46,025 bases of DNA, taken from contig DMBU01000175.1 of NCBI GenBank assembly GCA_003446015.1, positions 5,371 to 51,395 on the forward strand. The letters run 5' to 3'. The notes under the pieces were generated by a model that ran no database searches, was not told the origin of the DNA, and saw only the letters and a list, made by a program, of their open reading frames with translations. Positions 26,196-35,633 of this stretch are shown here, in pieces (the stretch's first letter is position 1; each line of letters starts with the position of its first letter). The DNA comes from Bacteroidales bacterium. GTDB lineage: Bacteria; Bacteroidota; Bacteroidia; Bacteroidales; UBA12077. A program made the position numbers and the translations under genes.

Positions 26196-27278
26196 ATGAT
26201 TGAAGATTTAATAAACGACTTTGTTAGTGGTTATAATAATGGAAATTGGAAAAGTGCTGTTACAATCAGTGTATCAGTATTTTTATTTGGTTTATTACTG
26301 CACTTTCTTTTTTTTAAAATAATTAACAGGTTTATAAATGGAAAAGATAGATTTTATCTTAAAAATATCAAAGCTAAATTTCGAATGCCAAGTTTAGTTT
26401 TTATTATTACGCTAACACTCGAAATCATTATCGTTACTTTTGCTCCTGCAAATGATTTAATGTCAATAATTAATCATATTGTAAGAATTATACTAATATT
26501 AAGTATAGGTTGGTTATTAATGCGATTGGTAAGCTTTGGAAAGGATACCATTATAAGACGTTTTGATATTTACCAGAGAGATAATTTAAAAGCACGGCGA
26601 GTGTATACTCAGTTCAAAATTCTTGAGCGAATAATTCACTTTGTTATAATCTTAATTGTATTCGGTATTGTTCTTACTACATTTGAAAGTATTAGAAAAG
26701 TGGGTATTAGTTTATTTGCATCTGCCGGGGTTGCTGGTGTAATTATAGGTTTTGCAGCTCAAAAACTACTGGCTACGGTTATTGCCGGGTTTCAGATTGC
26801 CATTACTCAACCCATACGAATTGATGACGTGGTGATTGTTGAGAACGAATGGGGCTGGATTGAAGAAATTAATTTAACATTTGTAGTTGTCAGGATTTGG
26901 GATAAACGTCGTCTTGTTTTGCCTACAACTTACTTTATTGAAAAACCATTTCAAAATTGGACACGTGTTTCATCCGATATAAATGGTACAGTTTTTATAT
27001 ACACCGACTATAATGTTTCGTTTAAAGCCTTACGAGAAGAGCTAACCCGAATACTGAAAAACGATGAAAACTGGGATGGTAAGGTTAATAATCTGCAAGT
27101 TACAAATGCAACCGAAAAAACAGTTGAAATTCGCGTACTTGTAAGTGCTACAGACTCTCCTACTGCCTGGGATTTAAGAGTAAATGTGCGTGAAAAACTT
27201 ATTGAATTCTTACAAAATAATTATCCTGAAAGCTTACCTAAAACACGAATACGTATAAATGAGAAAGAAGAGAAATAA
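26196..27278 (+). CDS. MscS-family mechanosensitive channel
   Basis: This 360-residue inner-membrane channel opens under membrane tension and releases solutes on osmotic downshock. Several hydrophobic segments precede the pore helix (near 23-45, 67-85, 92-112, 145-165 and 170-192). The pore and upper vestibule are clear: GVAGVIIGFAAQKLLATVI, ITQPIRIDDVV, then WGWIEEINLTFVVVRIWD and PTTYFIEKPFQNWTR. The C-terminal cytoplasmic cage ends normally. It converges with the NtrC-type regulator, 17 bases apart. It may replace the decayed channel at 19047-19287. Confidence 0.93.
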   Translation: MIEDLINDFVSGYNNGNWKSAVTISVSVFLFGLLLHFLFFKIINRFINGKDRFYLKNIKAKFRMPSLVFIITLTLEIIIVTFAPANDLMSIINHIVRIILILSIGWLLMRLVSFGKDTIIRRFDIYQRDNLKARRVYTQFKILERIIHFVIILIVFGIVLTTFESIRKVGISLFASAGVAGVIIGFAAQKLLATVIAGFQIAITQPIRIDDVVIVENEWGWIEEINLTFVVVRIWDKRRLVLPTTYFIEKPFQNWTRVSSDINGTVFIYTDYNVSFKALREELTRILKNDENWDGKVNNLQVTNATEKTVEIRVLVSATDSPTAWDLRVNVREKLIEFLQNNYPESLPKTRIRINEKEEK

Positions 27279-27295
27279 CAAAAAGGAACTGATTT

Positions 27296-28648
27296 TTATT
27301 TTACCATTTCCAATTCGTATAACTTAATTTTGTTATACAGTGTTTTTCTGTCAACATTAAGCATCTTAGCTGCTTTCGATTTGTTATAGTTAGCTTTTAT
27401 CAGCGCATTAGCAATCATTTCTTTTTCAGTAATTTCCGTAGCTTCTTTAAGATCGTGCATTCCATCTAACTTCTTGGCAATGTCTGCTACCTGCTTATGT
27501 GATAATTGCTTAAACTCTTCTGGTAAAACATCCGTTTTAATAAGCTTACCTTTCGTTAACAGTACAGCACGATTTATAATATTTTGTAACTCACGAATGT
27601 TACCATACCATTTATACTTTAAAAATAATGACTTAACCTCTTCATCAATTCCTTCGACACTTTTCTGAAATGATTGATTGGCTTTATTTATAAAAAACTC
27701 TGTGAATTCAAAAATATCATCTTCTCTTTCCCTCAGAGCTGGTAATTTAATTTTAAATCCATTAATACGATGGTACAAATCTTCACGAAACTCGTTGTTT
27801 TCTAATTGTTTAATTAGGTCTTCATTTGTTGCTGCTAAAAGCCGAATATCTACCTTAATATCTTTGTTATCACCTACCCGACTAATTACCCTTTCTTGCA
27901 GTGCTCTCAACAGCTTAACTTGATTTTCATAAGGAAGATTTCCGATTTCATCCAGAAATAAGGTTCCTCCTTTTGCTTGTTCAAAAAAGCCAATCTTATC
28001 GTTTATTGCCCCCGTAAATGCACCTTTTATGTGTCCGAATAATTCACTGTTAGCAAGGTCTTTTGGAATAGCGCCACAATCAACGGCTACAAAAGGTTTA
28101 TTTTTTCGCTTACTGGCAAAATGAATAGCTTTTGCTACATATTCTTTTCCAGAACCCGTTTCACCCTCAATAAGCACAGTTAAATCGGTAGGTGCAACAA
28201 CCTTAACATGCTCCATTACTTCATGGATGCCTTTGCTTTTCCCTACGATGAACTCGTCACCAAAAGAATTCTTTGTAACCTTTTCCAAATTATTTTTAGT
28301 AGCTCTGCTTATTAACTGAAGAATTTCTTCGGGTTGTATAGGTTTTAATACATATTCAAATGCTCCTGATTTAATTAGTTTAACAGCCATTTTAACCTCA
28401 GCATAAGCTGTCATAATAATTACCGGCACATTAGGTTTTAGGGTTTTTATCTTTTGCAGTATTTCCAAGCCATCTGTATCGGGTAAACGAAAATCACATA
28501 ATACCAGATCAAAATCATCCTTTTCAATTCGTTTTAAACCTTTTATTCCAGATATTGTATATTCTGCCTTGTATCCGTTTTGATCGAGATAATTTACAAG
28601 CAGATTACAAATATATGTGTCGTCATCTATGACTAAGATTCTCTTCAT
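27296..28648 (-). CDS. NtrC-type sigma-54-dependent response regulator
   Basis: This 450-residue activator has three domains: receiver (1-120, phospho-aspartate D52 in LCDFRLPD), AAA+ sigma-54 interaction domain (about 130-370, Walker A GETGSGKE near 162-169, GAFTGA loop 209-214, Walker B GGTLFLDEIG), and a Fis-type helix-turn-helix (about 415-447, KSKAAKMLNVDRKTLYNK). It should bind enhancers and drive ATP-dependent opening of sigma-54 promoters after phosphorylation. The partner kinase may be the hybrid kinase encoded just upstream at 28825-31176, though that ends in its own phosphotransfer domain. The 176 bases between them hold its promoter. Confidence 0.95.
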   Translation of the reverse strand: MKRILVIDDDTYICNLLVNYLDQNGYKAEYTISGIKGLKRIEKDDFDLVLCDFRLPDTDGLEILQKIKTLKPNVPVIIMTAYAEVKMAVKLIKSGAFEYVLKPIQPEEILQLISRATKNNLEKVTKNSFGDEFIVGKSKGIHEVMEHVKVVAPTDLTVLIEGETGSGKEYVAKAIHFASKRKNKPFVAVDCGAIPKDLANSELFGHIKGAFTGAINDKIGFFEQAKGGTLFLDEIGNLPYENQVKLLRALQERVISRVGDNKDIKVDIRLLAATNEDLIKQLENNEFREDLYHRINGFKIKLPALREREDDIFEFTEFFINKANQSFQKSVEGIDEEVKSLFLKYKWYGNIRELQNIINRAVLLTKGKLIKTDVLPEEFKQLSHKQVADIAKKLDGMHDLKEATEITEKEMIANALIKANYNKSKAAKMLNVDRKTLYNKIKLYELEMVK

Positions 28649-28824
28649 TTTTTACCTTTCGCCGATAATTAAGTCCAGATCCTCATGCAGTAATATTGAT
28701 ATAAAGTTACAAAAATAAACGCAGACAGCCATGTTTCATTCAAAACACTTGTTAATGATAAGACAATTATAATTTAAAAAAGTTTTTAAATAATCTGTCA
28801 AAATTTTTGTAATAGGGCCAATCA

Positions 28825-31176
28825 TTAGCTGATTTCTTTTTTCAGCTTTTCGAGTAAGATTTCCATCTCTTTAATCGTGTTTCCAACTAACAGGGGAACA
28901 TTTTTGTAATCTGGATTAACAATTGTTTTCGTTTTTACCTGTACTAATTTTGAAATAACCGGCTCAACTTTTAAATGTCTGTACGAAGGAAGAATTTTAT
29001 GCGCAGCTTCGCCAATCCTTTTCCAATCTTTAGTTTCTAAAAATTGTTTAAATAAATGTATCGAATTTTCAGTATTCTCAATAAAGGTTGTTAACATATT
29101 CTTGATAAAAGGCTCATTACCTCCGGCCATATTTTTTAATTCTGATAAATCATACAATTCAATTCTACTATTTTCTTTAACTATTGCTCTTGATTTTGAT
29201 GGTTTCTTTTTTTGATACGCAATTTTTAGAACATCACACATTTTATTATACAGGTTTAGTTCTTTAAAAGGTTTAATCAGAAAATCATCAATACCAACCT
29301 GATAATATTTCTGTATATCATCTTTCATTACAGCAGCTGTTACAGCCAAAATTTTAGTTGACTTATCGTTATTCTTTTTTCGAATGAATTCAGCAACTTC
29401 AATTCCACTTACTGATTGCATATGAATATCTAACAGTACTATATCATATTTATTTTTCCTTAATTTTTCGATGGCATTTTTTCCATTACTTGAAATATCA
29501 GTTATGCATTCAAATTTATCTAACATGGTTTTTCCTAACAACCTGTTAAAATTATCATCATCAACCAATAAAGTTTTCTTGTTTTTTAATTTTGTTAAAT
29601 CGATATCTCCAATATCTTCCGGTATAATATCTTTAGTTCTTCCTTTCCTGTATGATATAACAAACGAAAATGTTGAGCCAATCCCTTCCTCGCTAGACAC
29701 AGACAAACTTCCGTTCTGTAATTCTATCAGGTTTTTACAAATAGCCAGGCCTAAACCTGTACCTCCATATCGTTTAATAATTGTTGAATCAGCTTGTTTA
29801 AATTTTTCAAAAATATTCTCGTGATTTTTCGGACTAATGCCTATTCCTGTATCAATTATTTCAAATCCTACCTTAACATCTGTTTCAGTTTCTTTTAATA
29901 AAAAACATTTTAACTCTACATATCCATTGTTTGTAAACTTTATGGCATTACTTAACATATTAATCAGTATTTGACGCAATCGAAACGAATCACCCAAAAG
30001 CACAATTCCTAACCTATTATCTACATGATAAGTAAAGCTTAATTTTTTTTCTTCTGCTTTTGGTAAAAGAGCATCATATACATACTTTATGGTGTAGCTC
30101 AATTTAAAAGGAGATTTATTGAAACGCATTTGACGAGCATCAATTTTAGACAACACTAAAATATCGTTTATTAAAGAAAGTAAATGCTCCGAAGATTTAT
30201 CAATAATATTTATAAATTCTCTCTGTTGGTTGTCTAATTGTGATTGTTTTAATTGTTCGGAAAAACCAAGTATTGCATTGAGCGGAGTTCTAATTTCGTG
30301 ACTTACTCTTGCTAAAAAACCGCTTTTCGATTGGTTGGCTTTTTCAGCTGCTTCTTTAGATTTTTTAAGTTGACGTTCAATTCTTTTATCTTCAGTTATG
30401 TTTTGGTTTATTGCCACGGCCTTTTCAATTTCTCCATTCTTGCTAAAAACAGGTAACACCCACATGTTGTAATAATAATTATTAAAATTGTATTCAACAG
30501 AAACTTCTTTACCCAGAAGTGCAGATTTAAATAATGGAGTCCAAATCTTTTTTAATTCATTATCAGATAAATCTTTTAATTTTCTATTTTCAAAATAATC
30601 ACGGCTAAAATCATTATTTTTCATCTCATTCCCTTCGGCCAGAATAAAGCGCATTTCTTTATCAAAAAGAAAAAGATTGATGTCGGGAATATTATTTGCC
30701 AGAATTCTATATAAGTATATGTCTGTCTGTAAGTCTCGTTGTTTTTTTATATAATCGGTAATATCTTTTCCTGAAATTAATATTCCCAGTAAATTATTGT
30801 CTTTGTCGCGAATAGCAACATTTTTTGACTCAATTATTTTGTTTTTACTTGTCTTTCCTTGAATATAAAACTTTATATTTTCTTTAATGGTTGAGCTACC
30901 TGCTGTTATCGAATTAAATATTTTTCTTGTTTCTTCCCTTTTTTCTTTTACTATAAAATTACCAATAAAATTTTTCCCAATAATATCATCTCTATCTGAT
31001 TCTAACAATTCTTCTGCTTTCGTATTAATAAGTGATATATTACCTTTTAAATCAACAGCTATTACAAAAACGCCAACCATATTAAAGCATTGCTGGATTA
31101 AACTATTTCCCGAAAAGTTTTCGGAATCAACCATAAAAATTTCCTTAGGTAATTTAACCTCAAGTTTACTGTTCAT
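28825..31176 (-). CDS. Hybrid sensor histidine kinase with PAS, receiver and HPt domains
   Basis: This is a 783-residue phosphorelay protein. Order: PAS (about 20-135), PAS (about 150-265), short coiled coil, dimerisation/phosphoacceptor domain (H293 in RVSHEIRTPLN), ATPase domain (N-box near 408, DTGIGIS, GGTGLGL), receiver (D583 in LLDIHM) and a C-terminal HPt with H726 in AAHKILPS. No membrane helix is seen, so it senses a cytoplasmic signal, perhaps redox or ligand binding to PAS. The HPt lets it pass phosphate to another receiver, plausibly the NtrC-type regulator 176 bases downstream or the receiver at 37573-38013. The cognate partner is not proven. Confidence 0.92.
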   Translation of the reverse strand: MNSKLEVKLPKEIFMVDSENFSGNSLIQQCFNMVGVFVIAVDLKGNISLINTKAEELLESDRDDIIGKNFIGNFIVKEKREETRKIFNSITAGSSTIKENIKFYIQGKTSKNKIIESKNVAIRDKDNNLLGILISGKDITDYIKKQRDLQTDIYLYRILANNIPDINLFLFDKEMRFILAEGNEMKNNDFSRDYFENRKLKDLSDNELKKIWTPLFKSALLGKEVSVEYNFNNYYYNMWVLPVFSKNGEIEKAVAINQNITEDKRIERQLKKSKEAAEKANQSKSGFLARVSHEIRTPLNAILGFSEQLKQSQLDNQQREFINIIDKSSEHLLSLINDILVLSKIDARQMRFNKSPFKLSYTIKYVYDALLPKAEEKKLSFTYHVDNRLGIVLLGDSFRLRQILINMLSNAIKFTNNGYVELKCFLLKETETDVKVGFEIIDTGIGISPKNHENIFEKFKQADSTIIKRYGGTGLGLAICKNLIELQNGSLSVSSEEGIGSTFSFVISYRKGRTKDIIPEDIGDIDLTKLKNKKTLLVDDDNFNRLLGKTMLDKFECITDISSNGKNAIEKLRKNKYDIVLLDIHMQSVSGIEVAEFIRKKNNDKSTKILAVTAAVMKDDIQKYYQVGIDDFLIKPFKELNLYNKMCDVLKIAYQKKKPSKSRAIVKENSRIELYDLSELKNMAGGNEPFIKNMLTTFIENTENSIHLFKQFLETKDWKRIGEAAHKILPSYRHLKVEPVISKLVQVKTKTIVNPDYKNVPLLVGNTIKEMEILLEKLKKEIS

Positions 31177-31298
31177 GATCTTTCTAATTTTGTATTATCA
31201 TTAAATACTTCATCAATTCTATTGAAATTATGTTTATTAAAAATTATTGTTGTGAATATAAGATAGTGGTCATTTCATTTTTAAATTTTTTATACTCT

Positions 31299-33506
31299 TT
31301 ATTCACTTAACTTTTTCAGCAAATCACGCACATCGTTAACAGTGTCAACATTATATTTTGCAAGAGTATTTTTTAGTCCTACCCTTATGGTATATGCTTT
31401 TGCTGGCAAATCCTGAAATAAATATTCGTCGGTCCAGTCATCCCCAACACCCAGAATAAAATCATAATGTATGTTGTTTATTTTATACAGTGCCGCGCGG
31501 CCTTTATTAATACCACTATTTTTTATTTCAATAACCTTATTCCCTTCCAGTATCTCCAGATTATGGTTTGCAACTAATGCTGTTAAATCATATTTTAACT
31601 CGTTAGCTCGCATCGGTCCCAATTCAGGATCAACCTTTCTGTAATGCCACACAAACGAATAATTCTTTTCTTCGATGAACGATCCTGGCGTTCTGTCTAC
31701 ATAAAATTCAAAAATCGGTTTAATATTTTCTTTCCAGTCGTTATTCATTTGCTGGATAAGTCGCCAGCTTTCTTTTGGAGATTTGATCCATACGCCATGT
31801 TCAACAATTAGTGTGTAGTTTTTATTGCCAAACCATTGTGCGAATGTGTCTTTGTCGCGTCCACTTATTAATACAATTTCATTTTTAGGATCAGCAGCAA
31901 GCTTATCCAGAAAAGCATATAATTCATTATCAGGATATGCATCAATAGGTTTGTCCTTAAATCCAACCAGCGTTCCGTCATAATCAAGAAATAATATACG
32001 TTTATCAGCATTTTTATACGTATTCGTGATTTTGTTCAGGATGGACGTATTCATTTTTTTTGCTATATATTTTTCTTTGTCTTCTATAACTTTATTCAAT
32101 GAATTTATAAAATCCAAAGCCCATCGGTTTATATTATAACGTTGTAAACGATTTTGCATAATCGTATTGCGCTCAATTTGTTCATCTTCTGGCATCTGAA
32201 TCGCTTTTTTTAATGCATCTGCTATTTCTTCGTAGTTCTGCGGATTTATCAGTAGTGCTTCGCTCATCTCTTTAACAGCACCCGCCATTTCACTTAAAAT
32301 CAGTACTCCTTTTTTATCCACTTTTGATGCAATAAATTCTTTTGCTACCAGATTCATCCCATCACGAATTGGAGTTAACAGAGCAATTTCGCAGGAAGTA
32401 TACAAATCAATCAAATTCTCAAAGGGCATTGACCTGTAAAAGTACCAAATTGGTGACCAGGTTATGCTTGCATATTTTCCATTAATTCTTCCAACCAGTT
32501 CATCAATTTCACTTTTCATTATTTGATACTGGTCAACATTTGCTCTGGATGGCACAGCCAACATTACCAGCGAAGTTTTACCCTGAAATTCGGGATATTT
32601 TTCGAGAAAATACTCATAAGCATAAAGCCTTTTTGCAATTCCTTTTGTATAATCCAGCCTGTCTATTGATAATATAAGTTTTATATCGGGTGAGCTAAGG
32701 GTATGCTTATCTAATTGTTGTTGGATATCAGACTTGTCACTTATTGATTTACTTAGATGTTGAACGGCTGCATTATGAAATTTATCATAATCTATTCCCA
32801 TTGGAAACGAGTCGGCCTTTACAATTCTGGTATTTAGATTTATATTATTAAAATTGATTTCATATCCGAGCAACCTTCTTACTGAACTTAAAAAGTGCCT
32901 TTCGTAATCATACGTGTGAAATCCTATTAAATCTGATCCCAACATTCCTTCAATAAGTTCAGTTCTCCATGGAATAATTCGGAAAACTTCATACGAAGGA
33001 AAAGGAATATGTAAAAAGAATCCGATAGAAACTTCAGGAACTTTTTCTTTAATTAATTTAGGAAGTAATAAAAGCTGATAATCGTGAATCCAAACCGTAT
33101 CTCCATTTTTACAATTTTTAACTACCACATCTGCAAACTTCTGGTTTACTTCACAATATGCATCCCAATATTCTTTTTTAAATTCGGCAAATTCAGTAAA
33201 ATAATGAAAAAGTGGCCAGATTGTTTTGTTGCTAAAACCATAATAATAAAGATCAACATCCTTTCTTGACAAAGGCACACCAATACAGTTCTCCTTTTCA
33301 ACTGCTGTGTTTACCTTTTTTAATGTCTCTGGTAATAATTCATCTTCGGTTAAACCTGTCCACCCAATCCATATACTTTCATGTGTATTATGAACTGATC
33401 TCATTCCTGTTGCTAAGCCTCCAACACTGGGTTTTATATTTAGATTTTCATTTTCAATCCCGATATTTAAAGGAAGTCTGTTTGACACGATTATCATTTT
33501 ACTCAT
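31299..33506 (-). CDS. otsAB: Fused trehalose-6-phosphate synthase and phosphatase
   Basis: This 735-residue protein makes trehalose in two steps from UDP-glucose and glucose-6-phosphate. Residues 1-470 are a GT20 synthase (IVSNRLP at the start, VWIHDYQLLLLP near 138, RLDYTKGI near 283, RDGMNLVAKEF near 381). Residues about 500-735 are a HAD phosphatase with the nucleophile pair D508 and D510 in FLDYDGTL and the late motif GVGDDWTDE. Trehalose protects against osmotic and drying stress. It is divergent from the GH15 gene across 106 bases. The OtsA-OtsB fusion is common in Bacteroidota. Confidence 0.95.
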   Translation of the reverse strand: MSKMIIVSNRLPLNIGIENENLNIKPSVGGLATGMRSVHNTHESIWIGWTGLTEDELLPETLKKVNTAVEKENCIGVPLSRKDVDLYYYGFSNKTIWPLFHYFTEFAEFKKEYWDAYCEVNQKFADVVVKNCKNGDTVWIHDYQLLLLPKLIKEKVPEVSIGFFLHIPFPSYEVFRIIPWRTELIEGMLGSDLIGFHTYDYERHFLSSVRRLLGYEINFNNINLNTRIVKADSFPMGIDYDKFHNAAVQHLSKSISDKSDIQQQLDKHTLSSPDIKLILSIDRLDYTKGIAKRLYAYEYFLEKYPEFQGKTSLVMLAVPSRANVDQYQIMKSEIDELVGRINGKYASITWSPIWYFYRSMPFENLIDLYTSCEIALLTPIRDGMNLVAKEFIASKVDKKGVLILSEMAGAVKEMSEALLINPQNYEEIADALKKAIQMPEDEQIERNTIMQNRLQRYNINRWALDFINSLNKVIEDKEKYIAKKMNTSILNKITNTYKNADKRILFLDYDGTLVGFKDKPIDAYPDNELYAFLDKLAADPKNEIVLISGRDKDTFAQWFGNKNYTLIVEHGVWIKSPKESWRLIQQMNNDWKENIKPIFEFYVDRTPGSFIEEKNYSFVWHYRKVDPELGPMRANELKYDLTALVANHNLEILEGNKVIEIKNSGINKGRAALYKINNIHYDFILGVGDDWTDEYLFQDLPAKAYTIRVGLKNTLAKYNVDTVNDVRDLLKKLSE

Positions 33507-33612
33507 AACAATTTGGCTTTTAATTGGTCATATATTATAACAGAATTTTATTAAAAAATCAAATTTAAACCTGTAATTTGTATTACAATTAAATTACTAA
33601 ATAGTTAAGTTT

Positions 33613-35427
33613 ATGAATAATTTAAATTATGGTGTAATAGGTAACTGTAGAAGTGCTGCATTAATTTCAGAATCCGGATCATTGGACTGGTGCTGCTTAC
33701 CCGAATTTGATTCAAGCTCAGTTTTTGCAAAAATATTAGATAAAAAAATTGGTGGAAGTTTTGAAATCATCGTTGAAGATAGTTATAAAATAACCCAATC
33801 TTATATACATCATACAAATATTCTTGTTACAAAATTCATAGAAGGAGACAATAAGTTTGAAGTTGTTGATTTTATGCCAAGATATAAAACTGATGAGAAC
33901 GGTTACTATTCTCCTCCCGATTTAATCCGGTATATTAGATATATTTCAGGAATTCCGGTATTTCGGATTAAGTACGATCCAAAACTTGAATATGCCAAAC
34001 ATTCAACCAAAACCATTATCGGAAAGGAGTATATAAAAAGTTATACGAAAAAAGGTAATTATAATTCTGTTTACTTATATACAAACTTGAATTACGAAAA
34101 GGTTTTAGGTAGCGATGAAATTAAATTAGAAAAAGACGCCTTTTTTCTGATGAGTTATAATCAGAAAATTCTGGGGCAAAATGTAGAACGTTCACATTTA
34201 AAACTGGAACGTACAAAAGTATATTGGCTAAACTGGTCGGATAAAACAAGGCGATTTAAAAAATACAACGATGAAGTTCTTCGAAGTGCTCTGGTACTAA
34301 AACTTCTTAGTTATAATAAAACAGGTGCTATTTTGGCAGCCATAACCACATCTTTACCTGAAACAATTGGTGAAATAAGGAACTGGGATTATCGATTTTG
34401 CTGGATCCGTGATGCTTCTATGGTAATTAAAATTATGACCAGCTTAGGACATTTCAATGTGGCTCGTCGATATTTGAATTTTGTAATTGATATTATTCCT
34501 GAAAAAGATGAGAAGATTCAGATTATGTATGGTATCAATCGGGAAAAGCGATTAACAGAATATATACTGGATCATTTATCGGGATACGAAGATTCTGCTC
34601 CTGTAAGAATTGGGAATGATGCCTATCGTCAAAAACAAAATGATATTTATGGAATTTTAATTGATGTAATTTATCAACATTTTAGTTTATATGACACATC
34701 ACTTCAAAACATTGAAGAACTATGGACTATAGTGCGAAGCATAATTAAAATAGTTAAAGATAATTGGGATAAACCAGATCGCGGAATTTGGGAAATAAGA
34801 ACGGATCATAAGCATTTTACTTTTTCGAAAGTATTATGCTGGGTTGCCTTGGATAGAGCTATTAAAATTGCAAGTATCATAAATAAAAATGAATATATTG
34901 ATGAATGGAAAAATGTAGCAGAAACTATTAAAAAAGACATACTTAAAAATGCATGGAATAACAAGATTGGATCATTTACACAATCGTATGAGTCCGATTA
35001 CCTTGATGCATCAACATTATTGATGGAACCTTACGGTTTTATTGATGCCACTGATCCAAAGTATATAAGTACTGTTAAAGAAACAAAAAGGCAATTATCC
35101 AAAAATGGGTTAATGTACCGCTATAAAAATAAAGATGATTTTGGAGAGCCATCTTCATCGTTTACCATATGTACATTCTGGTTAATTAATAGTTTATATA
35201 AAATTGGCGAAAAAGATGAAGCCATAAAATTATTTGAACAATTACTTTCGTATAGCAATCATTTAGGCCTTTTTAGCGAGGATATTGATTTTGTAACCAA
35301 GCGGCTATTGGGCAATTTCCCTCAGGCATATTCACATTTAGCATTAATAGAAACAGCGATGAACATTTCTGGAGGTAAAATTACCAAAGACGAAAAAATT
35401 CATGAATCCACACATTATTTCAGATAA
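33613..35427 (+). CDS. GH15 glycoside hydrolase, trehalase or glucoamylase type
   Basis: This 604-residue protein has the two-part GH15 plan: an N-terminal beta domain (1-210, opening NLNYGVIGNCRSAALISESG, then LDWCCLPEFDSSS) and an (alpha/alpha)6 barrel (about 225-595). Active-site blocks are RNWDYRFCWIRDAS (256-269) and LSGYEDSAPVRIGN with E326. No signal peptide is present, so it works in the cytoplasm. In mycobacteria close relatives are trehalases, and the divergent otsAB gene makes trehalose the likely substrate here. Maltodextrin is an alternative. The 206 bases downstream show no gene or clear terminator. Confidence 0.88.
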   Translation: MNNLNYGVIGNCRSAALISESGSLDWCCLPEFDSSSVFAKILDKKIGGSFEIIVEDSYKITQSYIHHTNILVTKFIEGDNKFEVVDFMPRYKTDENGYYSPPDLIRYIRYISGIPVFRIKYDPKLEYAKHSTKTIIGKEYIKSYTKKGNYNSVYLYTNLNYEKVLGSDEIKLEKDAFFLMSYNQKILGQNVERSHLKLERTKVYWLNWSDKTRRFKKYNDEVLRSALVLKLLSYNKTGAILAAITTSLPETIGEIRNWDYRFCWIRDASMVIKIMTSLGHFNVARRYLNFVIDIIPEKDEKIQIMYGINREKRLTEYILDHLSGYEDSAPVRIGNDAYRQKQNDIYGILIDVIYQHFSLYDTSLQNIEELWTIVRSIIKIVKDNWDKPDRGIWEIRTDHKHFTFSKVLCWVALDRAIKIASIINKNEYIDEWKNVAETIKKDILKNAWNNKIGSFTQSYESDYLDASTLLMEPYGFIDATDPKYISTVKETKRQLSKNGLMYRYKNKDDFGEPSSSFTICTFWLINSLYKIGEKDEAIKLFEQLLSYSNHLGLFSEDIDFVTKRLLGNFPQAYSHLALIETAMNISGGKITKDEKIHESTHYFR

Positions 35428-35633
35428 AAACTGGTAATGTACTGAAAAATAGTTGGTGGCCATTTGAAAATATTTTTGTAATAAGGTATAGTTCCAATTA
35501 CATATAGATTTTCAATGATTTAGAATTTTAAAACTATTAATCCATAAAAAAACTACCACTTGTTCAGGTATACTAATAATTGTGTTAAAGTTTATCATGC
35601 CATAACCGTATTTATATGGGCAATTTTTTATAA

